From Ruminiclostridium cellobioparum DSM 1351 = ATCC 15832 (lineage in GTDB: Bacteria > Bacillota > Clostridia > Acetivibrionales > DSM-1351): 64,000 nt of DNA. The position numbers were made by a program, and so were the translations under genes. The stretch lies in the NCBI RefSeq assembly GCF_000621505.1, contig NZ_JHYD01000003.1:62001-126000 (forward strand), written 5' to 3'. The notes beneath the pieces were generated by a model. It saw only the letters and a list, made by a program, of their open reading frames with translations. It was not told the origin of the DNA and made no database searches. Shown here one piece after another: positions 8,507-17,165 of this stretch (position 1 is its first letter; each line of letters begins with the position of its first letter).

Positions 8507-9304
8507 ATGGGATGTTTTTCTTTTGTAAGCAAAATATCGTTTAAGACAGCGGCTACATATAGAGCAGATATATGGCTTAGTATATTAAGAGCACTCTTAT
8601 CTTTGTCCATACAGGTATTTTTATGGAAAGCTATATATTCAATAAACTCTGAACAGGCAGGACTTCCATTTCAGGATATGGTGACATACCTGATTATAAG
8701 TGCTGCTTTGTCAACTGCCTTGTTGGATCAGGCACCTTTATGGGATATTAGAAACGATGTAAGGTCTGGGAATATCGTTACCCATTTTTCAAGACCTTAC
8801 AGCTATATGATGAACAAGATGGCGTTTGCAATCGGCAGATCCGCGTATAAGTTCATTTTTACAGCAATACCGTGTGTCATAGTTGCAAGTATTCTGTTTG
8901 GCTTTTCACTACCCCAAAATGTACCTGTACTGCTTTTGGCTATTTTTACTTCAATCAGCTCCTTTGTAATCTTCTTTTCAATGTATTTTATATTCGGACT
9001 TACTACATTCTGGTATATGGATATGCATGGTGCAGTACCATTGGTTCTTGGTAATTTTTCAAAAGTTTTATCAGGCGCCGTAATACCTTTGTGGTATTTT
9101 CCGGAATGGCTAAGAAATATTGCAAATACTTTGCCTGTACGTCTGGGATTTGACTTGCCGCTATCCATTTATTTCGGAAGAATAAACGGAACAGCAATAC
9201 TATCCGGAATACTTATTCAGATTATCTGGATTGCCGCGTTACTGGCAATAAGCTATATTTGTTGGTTCTTTGCGGCACGCAGAATTGTGATACAAGGAGG
9301 TTGA
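8507..9304 (+). CDS. ABC-2 family exporter permease (DUF990-type), first subunit
   Basis: Start ATG 8507 has GGAGGG just upstream; an in-frame ATG at 8423 would add 28 residues without a ribosome site. The product, about 265 residues, has about six hydrophobic segments. Its FSRPYSYMMNKMAFAIGR region and the PLWYFPEWLRNIANTLP stretch are typical of the ABC-2-type permeases that pair with a second similar permease. The next gene starts 2 bases after this one stops, and an ATPase follows, completing a three-gene exporter. Homologous systems export drugs and self-made metabolites, so product export or self-resistance is the natural inference. Confidence 0.8.
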   Translation: MGCFSFVSKISFKTAATYRADIWLSILRALLSLSIQVFLWKAIYSINSEQAGLPFQDMVTYLIISAALSTALLDQAPLWDIRNDVRSGNIVTHFSRPYSYMMNKMAFAIGRSAYKFIFTAIPCVIVASILFGFSLPQNVPVLLLAIFTSISSFVIFFSMYFIFGLTTFWYMDMHGAVPLVLGNFSKVLSGAVIPLWYFPEWLRNIANTLPVRLGFDLPLSIYFGRINGTAILSGILIQIIWIAALLAISYICWFFAARRIVIQGG

Positions 9305-9305
9305 C

Positions 9306-10082
9306 ATGTTTTTACATTTGATGGTACTGAACATAAAAGCCCGTATGCAGTACGGAAGATCTTTTATATATGATATGTTTACCCAGATCATGGTTTACGT
9401 ATTTGAGATATTAATCGTATGGATACTTTTGAGTCGGTTTGAACTTCCTGGCGGCTGGGGTTTCAATGAGGTTTTATTTCTGTTTGGTTTGGGATATTTT
9501 GCAAGAGCGGTGGAATGTGCTTTCGTTTGGGATCCTATGTTAAAAATGAGCGATTATGTTAAAGAAGGAACACTGGACAAGTTCCTAACCGCACCTGTAA
9601 ATACATTTGTATATTTAATAGGTACTGATTTTTCTGTGTGGCCGTTGGCTCACGTCTTTTTTTCACTTATTGTGACAATTTTCGCAGGAGGCAGTATAGG
9701 TGTTACCTGGACGGCCGCAAATATATTCTGGGTATCCTTAGCAGCAATCGGTGGTGCATTTATTTATACAGCATTTATTATTTTAGGCGGAGCACTTGCA
9801 TTTTGGATAATCAAGTCACAGGTACTTATATGGATGTTTGTCGACACAATATCGCTTATCAATTACCCTGTATCCATATATCCGAAAGCAATACAATATA
9901 TTTTGTCCTATGTAATACCTATTGCATTGGCAAACTATTTTCCTACTGTTTTCATACTGAATAAGGGGAATATTAACAGTTTATCCATGACATTGATATT
10001 TTTGGTTGGTTTCTTGCTTTTTTGCATTTCATACAGGTTTTGGTGGTTTGGTTTGAAACGTTATCAAAGTGCTGGTAACTAA
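9306..10082 (+). CDS. ABC-2 family exporter permease (DUF990-type), second subunit
   Basis: This 258-residue membrane protein has about six transmembrane segments. It belongs to the same ABC-2 superfamily as the preceding permease but to the partner branch, with KEGTLDKFLTAPVNTFVYLIG near residue 90. The ribosome site AGGAGG lies in the end of the upstream gene, and the 1-base gap implies coupled synthesis of a heterodimeric channel. The ATPase follows 24 bases later. It should act in the cytoplasmic membrane to export a small molecule or lipid, most likely the product of the surrounding cluster. Confidence 0.8.
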   Translation: MFLHLMVLNIKARMQYGRSFIYDMFTQIMVYVFEILIVWILLSRFELPGGWGFNEVLFLFGLGYFARAVECAFVWDPMLKMSDYVKEGTLDKFLTAPVNTFVYLIGTDFSVWPLAHVFFSLIVTIFAGGSIGVTWTAANIFWVSLAAIGGAFIYTAFIILGGALAFWIIKSQVLIWMFVDTISLINYPVSIYPKAIQYILSYVIPIALANYFPTVFILNKGNINSLSMTLIFLVGFLLFCISYRFWWFGLKRYQSAGN

Positions 10083-10105
10083 ATCATTGGTGGGAGGAAA
10101 GTTCT

Positions 10106-11110
10106 ATGGAGATTATTCGGGTTGAGAATCTTGGAAAGACGTATAAGATTCAGAAAAATAACCAGGGTTTTATTAAATCATTTACAAGCTTGATTAAGAA
10201 AGAGTGGGAACAAAAGGTTGCTTTGGATAATATAAATTTTACGATAAATAAAGGCGATATTGTGGGGTATATCGGACCTAACGGAGCAGGTAAATCTACC
10301 ACGATAAAAATTCTTGCAGGAATTTTACACCCCTCGGTTGGACAGGTTTTGGTAAATGGAATTGTTCCTTACAAGGAAAGAATTAAAAATGCAAGGAGAA
10401 TTGCATTGGTAACCGGACAAAGAACAAATTTATTCTGGGATCTGCCGATTATTGATACATTCAATCTTATGAAACGAGTTTATAAGATACCGCAGGATAA
10501 ATTTAAGAAAAACCTGGATATGCTGACGGATATAATCGGAGTAGGGGAATTTATAAATACACCAGCGAGGCAGTTGAGCCTGGGGCAGCGTATGCGTGCC
10601 GATATCGTTGCCGTCATGCTCCACGATCCGGATATCGTTTACTTGGATGAGCCCACAATAGGACTTGATGTTGTGGCGAAAGACAGTGTGAGAAACTTTT
10701 TTAAAGCAATAAATGAGCAAAAGAATACAACTATAATATTAACTTCTCATGACCTTGAAGATATCGAGCGCCTGTGCAACCGGGTAATAGTTATAGATAA
10801 TGGAAAACTCGTATATTCCGGTGATATTAAGCATTTAATGAGCCAATACGGAAACGAGATATGTACCTTGTGCATTACAGTTGAAGATGATACGGAAGAT
10901 TTTGAAATAGATGGATGTGACATAGAAAGAAATTTGAACAAACTCAAATTAAAATTTAACCGTAATTCTGCCACACCACCGGTTATCCTTAACAGGCTTC
11001 TTGAACGAGGAATAAAAGTAGTTGATTTTACGCTTAACGAACCATGCTTGGAAGATACAATAAAAGTGATATATGGTTCAAAAGAGGTAGGGGAGCCGAT
11101 ACATAAATAG
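10106..11110 (+). CDS. ABC exporter ATP-binding subunit
   Basis: This 334-residue ATPase has Walker A GPNGAGKST, a signature region LSLGQRMRAD (serine of the LSGGQ motif retained, first glycine replaced by Leu), Walker B DIVYLDEPT and the switch His in TSHDLEDIERL. The roughly 90-residue extension after the core is usual for ABC-2-type drug and metabolite exporters. A GGAGGAAAG site precedes the ATG. It energises the two permeases encoded just upstream. An AT-rich imperfect inverted repeat follows the stop (about 11113-11145) without a clear U-run, so transcription may continue into the ACP gene. Confidence 0.9.
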   Translation: MEIIRVENLGKTYKIQKNNQGFIKSFTSLIKKEWEQKVALDNINFTINKGDIVGYIGPNGAGKSTTIKILAGILHPSVGQVLVNGIVPYKERIKNARRIALVTGQRTNLFWDLPIIDTFNLMKRVYKIPQDKFKKNLDMLTDIIGVGEFINTPARQLSLGQRMRADIVAVMLHDPDIVYLDEPTIGLDVVAKDSVRNFFKAINEQKNTTIILTSHDLEDIERLCNRVIVIDNGKLVYSGDIKHLMSQYGNEICTLCITVEDDTEDFEIDGCDIERNLNKLKLKFNRNSATPPVILNRLLERGIKVVDFTLNEPCLEDTIKVIYGSKEVGEPIHK

Positions 11111-11206
11111 GAAAACAATAATAAGTTAAACTTAAATTATTATTTTGTGCTTATTAATTAGGCAGTTAAATAAAAAAAGTTACTTTGCGTAGGGTGGTGA
11201 ATTTAT

Positions 11207-11452
11207 ATGTTAATTTGTGAAATTGAGCAAAAAATATTTGAATTAATCAAAAAAAATATAGCTAATGAAAAAATGGATATTTTGGCAAATCTTACAGATT
11301 TAGGTATCAATTCCATAACCTTTGTCAAAATATTAATTGCTATTGAAAATGAATATGATTTTGAATTTGATGATGATGATTTGAATTTTGAGAATTTCAA
11401 AACAGTCAGTACACTGGCGAAATATGTTGAAGATAGACTTCAAAAGCCTTAA
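11207..11452 (+). CDS. Acyl carrier protein
   Basis: This 81-residue acidic protein has the phosphopantetheine attachment motif DLGINSITFVK, with Ser36 as the expected carrier site. The four-helix ACP pattern is complete through the C-terminal VSTLAKYVEDRL. A GGTGG precedes the ATG. It differs from a housekeeping ACP by its short, isolated gene, its place after exporter genes and its GINSI motif (usually GxDSL). It probably carries the acyl intermediate processed by the acyltransferase, reductase and dehydratase-like proteins of the cluster, or the acyl group used by the two proteins encoded next. Confidence 0.9.
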   Translation: MLICEIEQKIFELIKKNIANEKMDILANLTDLGINSITFVKILIAIENEYDFEFDDDDLNFENFKTVSTLAKYVEDRLQKP

Positions 11453-11541
11453 ATTAAAGGGACATTCTGCAGAATTTGAAAAGTCTGCTATGTTAAAACA
11501 CAAGTATGAAAACCGAAATTTGCGGTGGAATGGAGAGTAAT

Positions 11542-13125
11542 ATGGGAAGAGTCTTAGATATTGACATATATAAAAATGGATTTTCCGCGGATAGTGTTGA
11601 CTGTATTAATGGGCCGGTTGCTGCTGCTGCCGGATACTACTCATATGAATTTTATTTCTATTATTGTTTTTTACATTGTATTTATATTCAAACATCAATT
11701 TGTGATAAGCTGTATAATGAACTGAATTTAGATGAATATGCAACCTTAATTCTAGAGAATATGGGGTTGGCTTTGAGAAAAATTGATTGTACAGATATGA
11801 GTGATATAGAGGTAATTTCAAATATTTCAAAAGTTATTATGGACGGGATGCCCGTTGTACTTGTTACAAAATATAATTCATTGTTTTATAATACTTATTA
11901 CAAAAGTGATACATTTAAAATGAATCATGCGTTTATAATAAACGAGTATCTGGATGATAAAAATGTATTTGGAATTAAAGAAAGTACCCTTCTCAGAAAC
12001 ATTATAGATGCATATAAAAATACTGATATATTTTTCCCTTTACACATTACAGAAGCGATGCTAAGCGATATCTGGAAGATAGCAAACGAACAATTTATTC
12101 TTGAAAATTCAGCTTTTTATAAAAAATTTTACAGTTTGGAAAAGAAAACACATAAAGTAATAAACACTAATTTTATTCTAATGCATGCGATGAAGATTTT
12201 TGATAATTGGAACAATGAGTTAATAAATTTTATCGATAATTATGATAAAGACGGGAATTTTAATAAATCAACTACTGAAATCGATGGTTTAATCGAATAT
12301 TTTAGGAAAAGATACTGCGGAACTCTAAAGCCAATTTACAACTTATTGTACTCTTGTTGTGATGAGGATTCGGCCGGCTATAGAAAGATATCAGAAGTAG
12401 AAGACCGGCAATTTAATTTAAGAACCGTGGTGTTAACTACTTTACACAAAGCCATGTTAAAAAAAAGGATACTGCCTGAAGATAAAAGGCAAAAATTAAA
12501 GGCCGATGTTATTGATACAGATAATGAAATGATTAGCCTGATTAATTCATTTATAGTAGATGATGGCGGAGCGGGAGTAGATTATCACTATATTGATATT
12601 TCGAAAATGTATAATAATCAGGCATTTGCCAACTGTATATCCGATGACAGTGTAGCTTCTCTTACTCATGATGGATTGCATTACATTATTGATAATAATG
12701 TTTGCTGCAACACAGTCTGGAATCAGGGGAATTTTAGCTTTATCTACGAGTATAAGCCTGAACAATACGATAATATTGCTTGCGACGGACAAACAATTGC
12801 TATCAATGGCGTAGAGGCATCAAAGATATCCTTACTTGCGTGTGCTGAACATGGAGACTTTCAGCTTCCTATAAATATTGAATTTGAAAATGAAGAAAAG
12901 ATTCATATACAAGCTGATTTTTCTGATTTTTATATCCCACCGAAATATGGGGAAAAAATCTTTTGGTCCGGAATAGCAGCACGTAGGGTTGATGGGAAAA
13001 CACATAAATTTCAATTCAATGGACGCTTGTTAGCAAAGACATATGAATTTAGAAAAAAGAGAGTCCGAAAAATAGAATTACCTGTTTGTAAAAATGTACA
13101 TATTTTTGCAATAACCTTGGAATGA
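11542..13125 (+). CDS. Cys/His/Glu (BtrH/C39-like) domain plus C-terminal beta-sandwich protein, copy 1
   Basis: ATG 11542 is preferred over 11506 and 11530: GGAGAG lies just upstream, and the N-terminus then aligns residue for residue with the second copy. The protein has about 527 residues. Residues 1-160 contain Cys21 in DCINGPVAAAAGYY, a PVVLVTKYNSLFY strand, His129 in NHAFIINEY and Glu147 in GIKES, an order that resembles the BtrH N-terminal/peptidase C39-like fold. A helical middle section follows. Residues about 360-528 resemble a beta-sandwich found at the end of some secreted glycosidases (CDGQTIAINGV, then DFSDF, ending NVHIFAITLE). No signal peptide is visible. In butirosin synthesis BtrH moves an acyl group from an ACP, so acyl transfer is a guess. 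Fold assignments are tentative. Confidence 0.55.
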   Translation: MGRVLDIDIYKNGFSADSVDCINGPVAAAAGYYSYEFYFYYCFLHCIYIQTSICDKLYNELNLDEYATLILENMGLALRKIDCTDMSDIEVISNISKVIMDGMPVVLVTKYNSLFYNTYYKSDTFKMNHAFIINEYLDDKNVFGIKESTLLRNIIDAYKNTDIFFPLHITEAMLSDIWKIANEQFILENSAFYKKFYSLEKKTHKVINTNFILMHAMKIFDNWNNELINFIDNYDKDGNFNKSTTEIDGLIEYFRKRYCGTLKPIYNLLYSCCDEDSAGYRKISEVEDRQFNLRTVVLTTLHKAMLKKRILPEDKRQKLKADVIDTDNEMISLINSFIVDDGGAGVDYHYIDISKMYNNQAFANCISDDSVASLTHDGLHYIIDNNVCCNTVWNQGNFSFIYEYKPEQYDNIACDGQTIAINGVEASKISLLACAEHGDFQLPINIEFENEEKIHIQADFSDFYIPPKYGEKIFWSGIAARRVDGKTHKFQFNGRLLAKTYEFRKKRVRKIELPVCKNVHIFAITLE

Positions 13126-13256
13126 GTCCAGCTATTCGGAGATCATTAAATAACGGTTTTTAATACTGTCATTTGACTGGCTTATCCTGGCTTTCTGGTG
13201 ATGAGTATATTGGTTTTGAAGTATTTGCACCAGAATCAAGGGGAAAAGGAGGTATA

Positions 13257-14834
13257 ATGAGAAAGACCCTGGATATTGATTTGTACAAAAATGGTTTTGG
13301 CTATCAACAAGTTGACTGTATACGCGGACCGATCGCTGCCGCCGCAGGGTACTTCAGTTATAATAACTATTTTTATTTTTGTTATTTGCATGCCATTTTG
13401 AGTAATACCAAAAATTATTTTGAATCAGATTTTGTAGGCACTGCAAACAGGATATTGAGTTGCATGGGTTTGGAGTTACAGAAAATAGATTGCTCCGGGG
13501 ACTCTCCGGAAGAAACCGTGAACAGGATTGCCCAGGAAATCCTTGAAGGGCGGCCTGTTATTCTGATCGTAAAATACAACTCGCTGTTCTACAATAAATA
13601 CTATAAAGACAGCACATTTACTCTGGATCATGCCATTATTGTGAATGAGTACGGAGAAAATAACAATACATTCAGTATTAAAGAAGGATCCTTATTAAGA
13701 GATATAGTTGATGCTTATGAGAATTCCGATATATTTTTTTCACTACAATTAACCTTTGATATGTTGAAGGATATATATGATGAATCAAATAAGCAGTATA
13801 TTAAGGAAACCCCAGTATTTGCAAACAGCATATATTCTATGCATAAGACTGAGGAAAACAATATTGATACGAATGATGTTATAAATGTTTCATTGATGTT
13901 GTTTCGGGACTATAAAAATGACTTGATAAATGTCATTAATTCCTATAATGAACAAATTGAAAAATTTAATTATTACATAGAATTTACAAGACGCCGGTTT
14001 TATGGCAGTATAAAGCCTATATTTTACCTTTTGTATGACCATTGCAAGCAAAGAAATCTGGATATGGCTTTGACAGAAAATACTGAAAAAAATATAGAAA
14101 AGATTCGAGGATACATACTTGATTTTTTATATACGGCCAGCATTACAGGTGCGAAAATTACTAGAGAAAAGCAAGAGATATTGTGTAATATGGTTCTAGA
14201 CGGTGATGAAAGGCTCACTAATCTGATTCAGAGTCTATTTGTTAATGAAAGAAAGAAAAAAGAGATAAACTATTATGTGGATTTAACAAGATATTATAAT
14301 AATCAGGCCTTTGAAGCAACCCTAAATGACAATTCTACTGCTGACATTACCGGTCAAGGAACTCATTACATAATGCAGGATGTTGTGATAAATGAGGAGT
14401 GGAAGAAAGGCGGATATAGTTTTATATACCGGTATTATACCGGACAGGTTGACAATATCAGCTGCGAAGGTCAGACAGTTTGGATTCCGGGTATTGATGC
14501 CAGATACATTAGTATACTGGGTTGTGCTGAGTTTGGAAACTATAGGGAGGACATAGAAATTGAGCTTTCAGACGGAACTAAACAAAGGATCACAACCGAT
14601 TTTAGTGATTTTTATCAATCTGCCATTTTTGAAGAAACAATATATTGGATTGGAGCAGCTGCCGAAAGAAAAGACGGCAAGACAAATTATCACAACTTTA
14701 ATGCAAGGCTTTTTGCAAAAAGATATCCCATTAAACCCGGTTGTGTTGTTTTGCTGACTTTACCACAAAGAAGAAATGTTCATATATTTGCATTGACCCT
14801 TACTAACGAGGTGTTAACATGTGTTCACAATTAG
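13257..14834 (+). CDS. Cys/His/Glu (BtrH/C39-like) domain plus C-terminal beta-sandwich protein, copy 2
   Basis: ATG 13257 has an excellent AAAGGAGG site; an in-frame upstream start at 13173 would add 28 residues without homology to copy 1. The product, about 525 residues, is a paralogue of the preceding protein along its whole length. Shared parts include LDIDxYKNGF, Cys21 in DCIRGPIAAAAGYF, His125 in DHAIIVNEY, Glu143 in SIKEG, YNNQAFE, CEGQTVWIPG, TTDFSDFY and the NVHIFALTL end. Conservation of the putative Cys-His-Glu set in both copies suggests both are active or bind the same ligand. It closes the cluster; a non-coding stretch and the sugar locus follow. Product unknown. Confidence 0.55.
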   Translation: MRKTLDIDLYKNGFGYQQVDCIRGPIAAAAGYFSYNNYFYFCYLHAILSNTKNYFESDFVGTANRILSCMGLELQKIDCSGDSPEETVNRIAQEILEGRPVILIVKYNSLFYNKYYKDSTFTLDHAIIVNEYGENNNTFSIKEGSLLRDIVDAYENSDIFFSLQLTFDMLKDIYDESNKQYIKETPVFANSIYSMHKTEENNIDTNDVINVSLMLFRDYKNDLINVINSYNEQIEKFNYYIEFTRRRFYGSIKPIFYLLYDHCKQRNLDMALTENTEKNIEKIRGYILDFLYTASITGAKITREKQEILCNMVLDGDERLTNLIQSLFVNERKKKEINYYVDLTRYYNNQAFEATLNDNSTADITGQGTHYIMQDVVINEEWKKGGYSFIYRYYTGQVDNISCEGQTVWIPGIDARYISILGCAEFGNYREDIEIELSDGTKQRITTDFSDFYQSAIFEETIYWIGAAAERKDGKTNYHNFNARLFAKRYPIKPGCVVLLTLPQRRNVHIFALTLTNEVLTCVHN

Positions 14835-14861
14835 CAAATAAATAATTTAGAGCTTTTTGGG

Positions 14862-15011
14862 ATGATCATGAATGTGGTGAAAAAAAGCATATGGGTATAT
14901 CTAATTCTCTTCGTTTTGGAGTTTGCCCAAGGGCTTTTGTGTTATAATTTTGAAAGGTTTCATATTCATATATGGCTTTATAACCCATTGTGTTCCTGTA
15001 ACATGGAGTAA
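14862..15011 (+). CDS. Possible 49-residue membrane micropeptide or gene remnant
   Basis: An ATG at 14862 (or 14868) opens a 49-codon frame. Its N-terminal half is strongly hydrophobic (WVYLILFVLEFAQGLL), like one transmembrane helix, and it ends in CSCNME. There is no good ribosome site, only GGGAT close to the start. It lies in the gap between the metabolite cluster and the sugar locus. It may be a decayed membrane-protein start rather than a working gene. I do not recognise a family. Confidence 0.2.
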   Translation: MIMNVVKKSIWVYLILFVLEFAQGLLCYNFERFHIHIWLYNPLCSCNME

Positions 15012-15077
15012 TCGGCATGGAGTGGAACCCGTCCAAGATGCCCCTGTCTTTTCATATCAATAAACAGATGGCAGTCG

Positions 15078-15116
15078 GTAAATTATATGCCGCCTGCCGT
15101 TCGGCATATAATTTAC
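15078..15116. repeat. Perfect 15-bp inverted repeat with 9-base loop
   Basis: Arms at 15078-15092 (GTAAATTATATGCCG) and 15102-15116 are exact reverse complements around the loop CCTGCCGTT. GTCGG just before and CCGAC at 15130-15134 extend the pairing loosely. There is no following U-run, so it is not a standard terminator. It could be a factor-dependent end of the metabolite cluster, an RNA element, or the end of a lost mobile element. Confidence 0.8.
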
Positions 15117-15169
15117 ATAATTGACCTTGCCGACCTGGATTGCATAGACTAACACATAGACAAAACAGT

Positions 15170-15198
15170 TTGACATAATCAATACTTATAAATATAAT
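15170..15198 (+). promoter_or_regulatory. Consensus sigma-A promoter of the sugar-locus two-component genes
   Basis: TTGACA at 15170-15175 and TATAAT at 15193-15198 are separated by exactly 17 bases, a full match to the housekeeping consensus. Transcription should start near 15205, leaving a leader of about 180 bases before the kinase ATG at 15388. A promoter this strong normally needs a repressor, and an operator-like palindrome lies at the start point. Confidence 0.85.
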
Positions 15199-15202
15199 TA
15201 AA

Positions 15203-15222
15203 ATGTGATATCGATTACACAT
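15203..15222. promoter_or_regulatory. Palindromic operator (LacI-type candidate) over the transcription start
   Basis: ATGTGATATCGATTACACAT is symmetric about a central TCGA except for three mismatched pairs. It lies 4 bases after the -10 box, where a bound repressor would block transcription. The related TATGGAATCGATTTCATA at 24741-24758 precedes the GH172 gene, and a LacI-type regulator is encoded between the two. Binding by that protein is inferred. Confidence 0.6.
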
Positions 15223-15387
15223 ATATCATTACAGTACAGGTATGGCTATGAGTGTCATATGTATTTGTATTATGCAATATGGAAGAGCCACATAATACAA
15301 GCGGCAGTTTGCGTGCAGTTGCGAAGTATTAATCTATGGTTTAATATCTCATATTATATTTATAAACATGAATTGAAAGAAGATATT

Positions 15388-17148
15388 ATGAAAAAATTCA
15401 ATATAGAATTCAAAGGCTTAAGTAAAAGAATTTTTACTAATTTTTTATTGCTAATTCTCGTGCTTTTAATATTTATGGAAGCCGCAACATATTATATAAT
15501 GCAAACTACTATAAATGAAATAAACAATAATTTTATTCAGGTGGAGTTAAGGCAGAAAAATGAGAAACTGAATAATTTTGTAAAAGAGATTGATAATTTT
15601 TCCAAAACCATAATTTCAGACAGAGAGACCCTGGATCTGCTTTTCAAAAACAGCAATACCGAAGTATCCAAAGACGAAATATCACGGGATATGCAGTATG
15701 TGCTGTCAAATGATATTGATGCAGTATTCCTTTTCTCTAATGCGGGGAATACCTTCAGCGAATCGGACAATGAATTGAGAGAATATTTTTCCAGGAATAT
15801 TGAAAAGATTAAATCTGAAATAGCTGATACAAACGGAGAAATGGTTTTCCTGGACAGCAGGTTCATTCATTATGCCGCAGATAATCACGGCGACTACATG
15901 TTTTTTGTTGCCAGGAAGCTCAGGAGTATTGATACGTTTGAGGATCTGGGTATAATGATTATGGCTGTCAGGGAATCGCTTTTATGGAAAGACACTTATA
16001 TGGAGGGCGAAAAAGGAGATTTTTATATTGCAAACAGTGCCGGGAAGATCATATCCAGCAAGGACAAGGACCGCATAGGCATAAACGTGACGGCAGAGCT
16101 GGGCAGTTCCATTGCTTCAGAGAAGCTTAAATCTTCAAAAGGGCATTTTATCACAAATGATCTTGTTGTTAATACCCTGTATAACCAGCAGACAGGCTGG
16201 GTATTGATGAATGCTGTGGCCATCCATGAGATTAATGCAAATTTTTACTATATTCAGAAATTTATCTTAATAATAGGAATAGCAGCAATTGTGGTAGCCG
16301 TTTATATATCGGTGCTGATATCCAGCAATGTCACAAGGCCCATAAGGGACATGATTTTTACCATGAGAAAGGTTTCCGATGGGGATTTGAATGCTCAAAC
16401 AGACCTGTCCCTGACAAAAGGTGCAACAGAGGAAGTAAGAGAACTCAGCGAAGTTTTCAACCATATGACCATGCAGCTTCAGAGCCTGCTGGAAGAGGTT
16501 TACAATGAGGGACTGAAGGAAAAGGATGCGGAGCTCAGAGCGTTAAAGGCCCAGATTCAGCCCCATTTTTTGTATAATACCCTTGATACCGTTTATTGGA
16601 TGCTGATAGATAAAAATGATTATGAAATTGCCGACATAGTAACCAAACTGGGGGAAATCCTCAGGTATAGTATAAAAAAGGGCAGTACGAACGTATTCGT
16701 CAGGGAGGAGGTCCAGCAAATCAAAAACTACCTGTTTTTGCAAAAGGCACGTTTTGAGGATTGTCTGAACTATGAGATAAACATTGATGAATCCATAATG
16801 GAATGTGAAATGCTGAGTTTTATAATCCAGCCCTTTGTGGAAAATTCAATTAATCATGGGCTTATGCAGGACAAGGGTTATGGCAATATTACAATAAACG
16901 GGTTCAGAGACGGAGAAAATTTGATTTTTGAAATTATAGATGATGGGTCTGGAATGACGGAGAAGGAAATAGAAGAACTGTTCAGAAAAAAGAAGGATGT
17001 CAAGGAAAGCCATGGGGGTATTGGGGTTCTCAATGTACATGAGAGAATAAAATATTATTACGGCGGGAAATACGGAGTAAAAATTGAAAGCCGGAAAGGT
17101 TTCGGAACAAAAGTAATTGTAGAAATATCTTTAACAATGATGCATTAA
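15388..17148 (+). CDS. YesM-type sensor histidine kinase
   Basis: Start ATG 15388 (MKKFNIEFKGLSKRIF) is chosen because the upstream in-frame extension from 15205 falls in the leader and operator. The product, about 586 residues, has transmembrane segments near residues 18-38 and 290-310 flanking an extracytoplasmic sensor of about 250 residues. A HAMP linker follows, then the His_kinase motif ALKAQIQPHFLYNTLD with the phospho-accepting His, and an ATPase domain with NSINHG and GGIGVLNVHERI. Kinases of this type sense extracellular sugars, often through a binding protein, and control adjacent importers. Its partner regulator starts 18 bases downstream. Confidence 0.9.
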   Translation: MKKFNIEFKGLSKRIFTNFLLLILVLLIFMEAATYYIMQTTINEINNNFIQVELRQKNEKLNNFVKEIDNFSKTIISDRETLDLLFKNSNTEVSKDEISRDMQYVLSNDIDAVFLFSNAGNTFSESDNELREYFSRNIEKIKSEIADTNGEMVFLDSRFIHYAADNHGDYMFFVARKLRSIDTFEDLGIMIMAVRESLLWKDTYMEGEKGDFYIANSAGKIISSKDKDRIGINVTAELGSSIASEKLKSSKGHFITNDLVVNTLYNQQTGWVLMNAVAIHEINANFYYIQKFILIIGIAAIVVAVYISVLISSNVTRPIRDMIFTMRKVSDGDLNAQTDLSLTKGATEEVRELSEVFNHMTMQLQSLLEEVYNEGLKEKDAELRALKAQIQPHFLYNTLDTVYWMLIDKNDYEIADIVTKLGEILRYSIKKGSTNVFVREEVQQIKNYLFLQKARFEDCLNYEINIDESIMECEMLSFIIQPFVENSINHGLMQDKGYGNITINGFRDGENLIFEIIDDGSGMTEKEIEELFRKKKDVKESHGGIGVLNVHERIKYYYGGKYGVKIESRKGFGTKVIVEISLTMMH

Positions 17149-17165
17149 GTTTCAAGGAGGCATTT

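Larger units (their letters stand above)
14835..15387 (+). other. Intergenic region between metabolite cluster and sugar locus
   Basis: About 550 bases lie between the second paralogue's stop and the sensor-kinase start. They hold the doubtful 49-codon frame (14862-15011), a perfect 15-bp inverted repeat (15078-15116), a consensus promoter (15170-15198) with a palindromic operator at its start point (15203-15222), and a leader of roughly 180 bases before the kinase ATG. Confidence 0.7.
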
